Below are positions 59,401 through 64,000 of a stretch of 64,000 nt of DNA, in pieces; position 1 is the stretch's first letter; every line of letters starts with the position of its first letter. The position numbers were made by a program, and so were the translations under genes. The stretch is from Talpa occidentalis (Eukaryota; Chordata; Mammalia; Eulipotyphla; Talpidae), in assembly GCF_014898055.3 (NCBI RefSeq), contig NW_023603184.1, positions 150,726,149 through 150,790,148 of the forward strand, in the 5' to 3' direction. The notes under the pieces are model-generated. The model did not search any database and was not told where the DNA came from. It saw nothing but the letters and a program-made list of their open reading frames with translations.

Positions 59401-62285
59401 TCCGGGGGGGCCTCTGGCGCAGCCCTCTCCTCCTCGGCCTCGGGTCCCCTGCTCCCTGCTGCGCTCTCGCCCGACCGCGCCCGACGCGCTGCCGCCCTGG
59501 CTGGGAGGCCTTTTGGGGGCGGCACGGTTCAAACCCTTGCGCGCCCGTTTCTCGCTGTAGTTTACTTTCCTCGCTTGTCTGCGTCGCTGCCCCCCCCCCC
59601 GCCGCCCCCGGCCACTGTATTTTTATTTATTTATTTTTAAAGATTTATTTATTTATACAAGAACTGGGGTACAGGTCAGAGGCACAGGAGGGTGAGAGGG
59701 TTCACCAGAGCCAGAGCGGGGAGCACAACAGGCAGACTGATGAAATACACTGCTGAGGGGAGCAGCGGGCGAGACAGGAGAGGTCTGTGCGCCATGTGGG
59801 TAGCTCCCAGAAAATCGAACCCGCGCTGCAGAGGCTGCGGACAGCTTCACAGCGCTGCGCTCAACCCGCTGCGCCACCAGGGAGGCCCGAGATGTCTTAC
59901 CTAAACCGCGCTACCACAGCGCTCTTTTCGATTTTATCGTTGAGTCTGTTTCCTTCTGTGTGCTCCCGTGAAGACTGTGGGTTTTGCTGCTGTAAGAGGT
60001 TCTCTCACTGCCTACTACAGTTTCGTTCATCAGGTAGGACTTTCTGGATGGATGGCGTCCTCCAGAGGACCGTCTGCCTCGCCCCTCCAGCCCTAGTCAG
60101 CCTGTGACTTCTTCTGGCCAGTTGTGCTAATGCTTTTACTTGCAAAGCCTTTAAACATCGTGGGCCTGAAAATCGGGGCGTGGGTCTTGGCCTGCTGTTG
60201 GCAGGAAGCTGCGGGTGTCTTCCCGGTAGGTACGACGCTGGCTTTGGGGGTGGAGGGAATCGTTTCCCTAGGTCGAGGACCTCACACCCCTTCCTGTTCT
60301 GGTAGCTTAAGCAGGTGAGCGCTGAGTTTTGCCCCGTGCCTTCTTGCGCCCGAGGAATAATCGCGATGCTCCCCTCGGTTCTGCAGGCGTGATGGATGGC
60401 GCTGAGTCCCGGCGCTGGCACTGGTGTTCTTGGAATCACCCCCGCGAGTCGTGGCATGCTGTTTTCATAAGTGCTTTTGGGTTCTCTTCCCTGACTTTGT
60501 GGCCCGGGTCATTAAGTGGGTACTCACGCATGAAAATAGTTGGTAGCGTTTCTTCTTGGTGTGGCCGTCGCCAGATCGGGTTTGCAGTTACTGTTTTGAT
60601 AATTCACAAGGTGAGTTTGCAGTTTTCCTGCCTTTTTTTTGCCCTGAAATACCTGAAATAGCTCTGGGGATGGCGGGCTGTCAAAGGCCTGAGAGAATTC
60701 TCTTCCAGGTTTGTGTGCGTGGAGGGCGGTCTCAGCTGCCGTCTCACCTCGCCGGAGCCCCCGAGGCCTGTGGCCGCTGTTGTCTCGGGGCTCCCCGCGC
60801 GACCCGAGCGCAGGCTGCTGTGTGGGCCGCGGTGCGTCTTTGCAGGCTCTGACTCTCCCCGTGTCTCCTCGGCAGGTACGGGGCTGACGTCGATGTCAAC
60901 CACCACCTCACCCCGGACGTCCGGCCCCCCTTCTCCCGGCGGCTCACCTCCTTGGTGGTCTGCCCCTTGTACATCAGCGCGGCCTACCACAACCTCCAGT
61001 GTTTCAAGCTGCTCCTGCAGGCTGGGGCGAACCCTGACTTCAACTGCAACGGCCCTGTCAACACTCAGGGCTTCTACAGGGGCTCCCCGGCCTGCGTCCT
61101 GGATGCCGTCCTGCGTCACGGCTGCGAAGTGGCCTTCGTGAGCCTGCTGGTAGAGTTTGGAGCCAACCTGAACCTGGTGAAGTGGGAGTCCTTGGGCCCC
61201 GAGTCGAGAGGCAGAAGGAAGGTGGACCCTGAGGCGCTGCAGGTCTTCAAAGAGGCCAGAAGTAAGTGGACGGTCCCTCTCGGACTTGCTGCCTGTTTGG
61301 GGCAACTGAGTGATCCGCGTTGTAGCAGTTGAAAAACAAAACCTCTTCCGCCAAGGGTTCGGTCGTCGTCATTAGGAATAAGAATTTCCCAGAATGCTCT
61401 TTCAGGTCACCCTTTAAATTCCTCCACACTGAGAGTTGACGCAGGAGATCTGTAAGCGCGCGTGTTCGCCAGGTTCCTGCAGAGCATTTTCTTTACCCTC
61501 TTGCTGTTTTTCGGCCTCCTCACCCGGGCCCTCGCCTTCCTCTCTTCTGTCCCGCCCAGTTCCGTTCTGTGGGTGTGCGCTCCCTGACTTTCGTGAGACT
61601 CAAGTCCGTGTTTGGGGCTCCTGAAGGAAGATTTTCCTCACGAGTTCACACCCCAAGGCCAGGTTGTTGTGATTCCAGGACCCTCTGCAGGCGCAGGACC
61701 CCTCCTGCCGGGCCTCAGAGCCTGAGTCCACACCTCCTCTCCAAGCCCTTGCCTCTCACAGAACTTTCTGGTTCTTTGTGTTTCTCTTACTGCGTTTCCC
61801 GAGAGCGCAGTGATGGCCCCGGGGCCGCGCTCCCGGAGGCACCAGCAGAGCCCTGCCAGGCCGGCCTCCTCGCGCACTGCTCAGCCCGCCGGGCGCTGGG
61901 CTGCCGGGGGCAGCTGCTGACAGCAGGTCAGCGCCCATGGCTCCCCGCCCATGGCTCCCCGCTGGGCCTTCGGTGCGGCTGAGTTCTCTGCCCGGGACTC
62001 GGCCCTGGGCGAGGCGCCCCGGGTGACGCATGTCCCCTCCTGCGGATGGGCAGTTGCCGGGTCTCCCCCGCCAGCCGCTCCTGCTTAGCTCACAGCCTGC
62101 CCGCGGAGTCCAAGGAGTGGACCCCTCCCGCATCTCTCCTCTCTCCCGCTGCTCCAGGTGCCCCCCGGACCTTGCTGAGTCTGTGCCGCGTGGCCGTGAG
62201 AAGGGCCCTGGGCAAGTGCCGGCTCCGCCTCATCCCCACGCTGCCGCTGCCGGACTCCGTGAAGCGGTTTCTGCTGTTCGAGTAG
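53405..62285 (+). CDS. ASB1: ASB1, complete gene (5 coding exons)
   Basis: Encodes ankyrin repeat and SOCS box protein 1, a substrate-recognition subunit of Elongin B/C-Cullin-5-RBX2 E3 ubiquitin ligases. Joined exons: 53405-53453, 55222-55363, 57010-57312, 60876-61261, 62158-62285. These total 1008 bases, 335 residues, the same length as human. Six ankyrin-type repeats run from about residue 36 to 275 (for example TPLRIAATAGHGHCVDFLIR and TALYVAVVNGHLESAQILLA). The C-terminal SOCS box carries a BC-box TLLSLCRVAV (Elongin C contact) and a Cul5-box LPLP. All joins keep frame with GT/AG. The start is fixed by MAEGG..EGRAGPG at the CpG island, as in human. Confidence 0.96.
53454..55221 (+). other. 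ASB1: ASB1 intron 1
   Basis: The CpG island continues for about 600 bases, then ordinary sequence follows. No repeats of the SINE family and no other exon were recognised. Confidence 0.55.
55222..55363 (+). CDS. ASB1: ASB1 exon 2 (residues 17-64)
   Basis: Encodes GSNLKEWLREQFCDHPLERC and EDTRLHDAAYVGDLQTLRSL then LQEESYR, almost identical to human. It contains the first ankyrin repeat. Acceptor CGGCTCAG, donor GTGAGC, exit phase 2. Confidence 0.96.
55364..57009 (+). other. ASB1: ASB1 intron 2
   Basis: Contains a C-run at about 56036-56052 and GC-rich unique sequence. No other exon was recognised. Confidence 0.55.
57010..57312 (+). CDS. ASB1: ASB1 exon 3 (residues 64-165)
   Basis: Encodes SRINEKSVWCCGWLPCTPLR, three ankyrin repeats (RIAATAGHG, ALYVAVVNGH, PVYHAARVGR), and ends LQALIR. 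Only scattered substitutions from human are visible. Acceptor CGCCCGCAG, donor GTCAGT. Confidence 0.97.
57313..60875 (+). other. ASB1: ASB1 intron 3
   Basis: 3.6 kb, the longest ASB1 intron, with one antisense SINE and otherwise GC-rich unique sequence. No other exon was recognised. Confidence 0.55.
59637..59887 (-). mobile_element. SINE (subfamily A), antisense, in ASB1 intron 3
   Basis: Starts TTAAAGATTTATTTATTTAT and ends CTGCGCCACCAGGGAGGCCC on the plus strand. It is the only copy of the family in the right-hand 20 kb. Confidence 0.87.
60876..61261 (+). CDS. ASB1: ASB1 exon 4 (residues 165-293)
   Basis: Encodes YGADVDVNHHLTPDVRPPFS, ankyrin repeats with PLYISAAYHNLQCFKLLLQA and DAVLRHGCEVAFVSLLVEFG, and the linker GPESRGRRKVDPEALQVFKEAR. 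Acceptor CTCGGCAG, donor GTAAGT. Confidence 0.97.
61262..62157 (+). other. ASB1: ASB1 intron 4
   Basis: About 0.9 kb with no repeats identified. Confidence 0.55.
62158..62285 (+). CDS. ASB1: ASB1 last coding exon 5, SOCS box (residues 293-335, stop)
   Basis: Encodes APRTLLSLCRVAVRRALGKC and RLRLIPTLPLPDSVKRFLLF then E and TAG. The BC-box (TLxxxCxxxV) and Cul5-box (LPLP) are intact, so ligase assembly should be preserved. Acceptor GCTCCAG. Confidence 0.97.
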
Positions 62286-64000
62286 CCGGGAGCACGTGTC
62301 TGCCCTGGGAGGACGTCGTGCGCGTGCTGCGCGGGACCCGTGCCTGGGGGCAGAGGCGCCTGGCTCCCGACCGTCACCGCCTGTCGCTGCCTGTCGTTCT
62401 CCCTCCCCCGCCTCTGTTGGGATTTGCACGGCTGCCTGTGGTAGAAGCAGGTCTGGGGTGTGCCGTGGGCGCCGAGCCGGGGCCTCACCCCAGCGGGCAG
62501 GACGCCCAGCCCACCCCAGAACTCGGCTCCTGCTGGCATTTACGTCGAGTTCTGTTGTTCGATTAAATCCTCTGACAACGACGTGGACGGGCGTCCTGGG
62601 GAGGACAGAACACGGAAGCGCGGCTCCCGAACTTGCTGGTCTGTCTGCTGTTCCTGCCTGGCGCCGAGCTCCCTGGTGTGATGGTCTCGGGCGCGCCTTC
62701 GTGCAAGGCTGGCTCCCGGCCCGGGGACTGCCTGTGTTTGCGCCACGTTGGTGTGTGCAGAGCTCCAGCCCACTCTACACCCAGCTGTGCCTGCACCGGC
62801 CGACAGGTCTGTGCGTCTCTGCCCTCTGCTGGGGCCTTCTGGACACTGACCTGGAGGCCCGCCCGCCTTAGCCAGCAAGTGCCTGCTGCGGCCCAGGACC
62901 TTCCGCAGTATCACTGCCACTTCTGAGAGGGATGTGCCTATGGCACCGTCTTCCACGCCTGCCCACGCCAGGGCTGGTGCTGGGCGTGGTGACCTGCTGG
63001 CCGGCGGGCAGTTGGTTGATTGATCTCACTTTTTGGGGCCTGATGTCCTGGTGGTTGGTCCTAGAACCCGAGCAGGGGTGGACATGAGGGCGCAGGCTGT
63101 CCCTGACCTGCCCGGAGTGGTGGTCTGGGAGCGGGATGGCTGCTCGTGACCCCGGCGTCCTCGGCCGTGGGCTGGCCCCCACTCCGTGGGCTGGCCTGCA
63201 GGTGTGGGCTGGCGCTTAGGTCTGGCCAGCCTTCCAGGACCGCGGCTTGTGGTGATTCCAACCTCAGGGAGCTTGGGGACAGGCAGCTTCCGGATTCCTG
63301 TTTAGAGTTTCTGTAATAGGAGGAATTAGCTAGTGGCCCTTGAGCTAATGAGCGGGCCTGTCGGCTCCTGAGCGCCTGGTGTGTCGGCAGCCAGGGCTCT
63401 GTGGCCAGCGGGTGGCCTGCTAGCCGCCTCGTGCGAGCCGTGAGGATATAGCCGGCGCGCCTGTGGTCTGGGGCTGTGCTGCCCTCCGTGTGCTTGTGTG
63501 GGACGGGGGCGGCTCCCCGGGATCGGGCTGGGACCGGGGCTGTGCGCCAGGAAGCGGCATCTGCAGGGCTGCTGGAGTGGCTGTGGATGCGCCAGCCGGT
63601 TTCTGGGGCGCTGCCCTCTCCCCCTGGGCCCAGCTTCTCTTTTTCCAAGCCAGCCTTGGCTGGTTTTCCCTGAATCCCAGATACTTGGGATGTGGCCTCT
63701 GGTTTGGAACGTCACAGCCGTCAAACCGAATGTGAAACAGGAGCTGCCCGAGATGCTCATTCTTCCTGCTTTGAGCAGCGCTTTCCCCAGCTCCCTTCTC
63801 GTGTCGGCAGGGACAGGTCGGGGGAGGAGCGGGGTTTCCACGGAGCACTTTATAGACTTGTTTCTAGGCCCTGGGGTGCCCAAGTCCATGTCACAAGGAG
63901 ATGTAGTGACCCCGAGGCCGCTCTGCCACCCGCCTCACGTCCACCGGAGGGCGGGGAGCCCAGCCCTGGAGCCCGACGGGCCCCCCCAAGGCGCCTGCAG
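62286..64000 (+). other. ASB1: ASB1 3' untranslated region and flank
   Basis: No coding sequence was recognised. ATTAAA at 62562-62567, 277 bases after the stop, is a candidate early poly(A) signal followed by U/G-rich sequence near 62637. No AATAAA was found before the window ends. Human ASB1 mRNA may have a longer 3' UTR, so the transcript may run further. Confidence 0.45.
62562..62567 (+). terminator. ASB1: Candidate ASB1 poly(A) signal (ATTAAA)
   Basis: This is the common variant hexamer in TTCTGTTGTTCGATTAAATC, a local AT-rich patch after the stop. A GGTCTGTCTGCTGTTCC segment lies about 75 bases downstream. Confidence 0.35.

Overview
The window is a GC-rich stretch of nuclear DNA from a placental mammal. 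It carries three recognisable protein-coding genes with vertebrate exon/intron structure: the first coding exon of ILKAP (minus strand, left edge), all of TRAF3IP1/IFT54 (plus strand, 18 coding exons, 12.4-43.4 kb) and all of ASB1 (plus strand, 5 coding exons, 53.4-62.3 kb). All exon joins given here keep frame and use GT/AG borders. The joined TRAF3IP1 product is 710 residues and ASB1 is 335, against 691 and 335 for the human proteins as I recall them. Both genes are much shorter than their human counterparts. The repeats are mostly one family of tRNA-derived SINEs in two subfamilies, with A/B boxes and an (AAAT)n-ATCTTTAAA tail. There are also L1 fragments and one ERV2/ERVK-like solo LTR. 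This fits a laurasiatherian mammal with a compact genome, but I cannot name the species.

Layout. 0-0.4 kb: ILKAP exon 1 and its CpG-island promoter. 0.5-3.9 kb: GC-rich tandem repeats, an L1 relic and SINEs. 3.9-6.4 kb: a large CpG island with a ZNF143-type motif and no recognisable gene. 7.4-8.4 kb: a second island with an octamer/TATA-like module and a downstream poly(A) signal on the minus strand, possibly a short non-coding transcript. 9.1-9.7 kb: a three-layer nested SINE. 11.1-12.4 kb: TRAF3IP1 promoter (GC-box minisatellite, RFX-like half-sites, ZNF143-like site). 12.4-43.4 kb: TRAF3IP1. 43.4-53.0 kb: intergenic. 53.0-54.1 kb: ASB1 promoter and exon 1. 55.2-62.3 kb: remaining ASB1 exons. 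62.3-64 kb: ASB1 3' UTR and beyond.

TRAF3IP1 encodes IFT54, an IFT-B subunit needed for cilia that also binds microtubules and TRAF3. ASB1 encodes an ankyrin-repeat substrate receptor for Cullin-5 ubiquitin ligases. ILKAP encodes a PP2C-type phosphatase. The three are linked by conserved synteny (human 2q37.3), not by a shared pathway. The most striking point is that HES6 and PER2, which in human lie between ILKAP and TRAF3IP1, are not visible in the 12.4 kb separating those genes here. Within TRAF3IP1, an extra cassette exon with shared acceptor sequences, a SINE that duplicated a branch-point-like motif beside a 21-base exon, and a 63-base in-frame duplication of the exon 17 donor suggest an unusually changeable splicing pattern.
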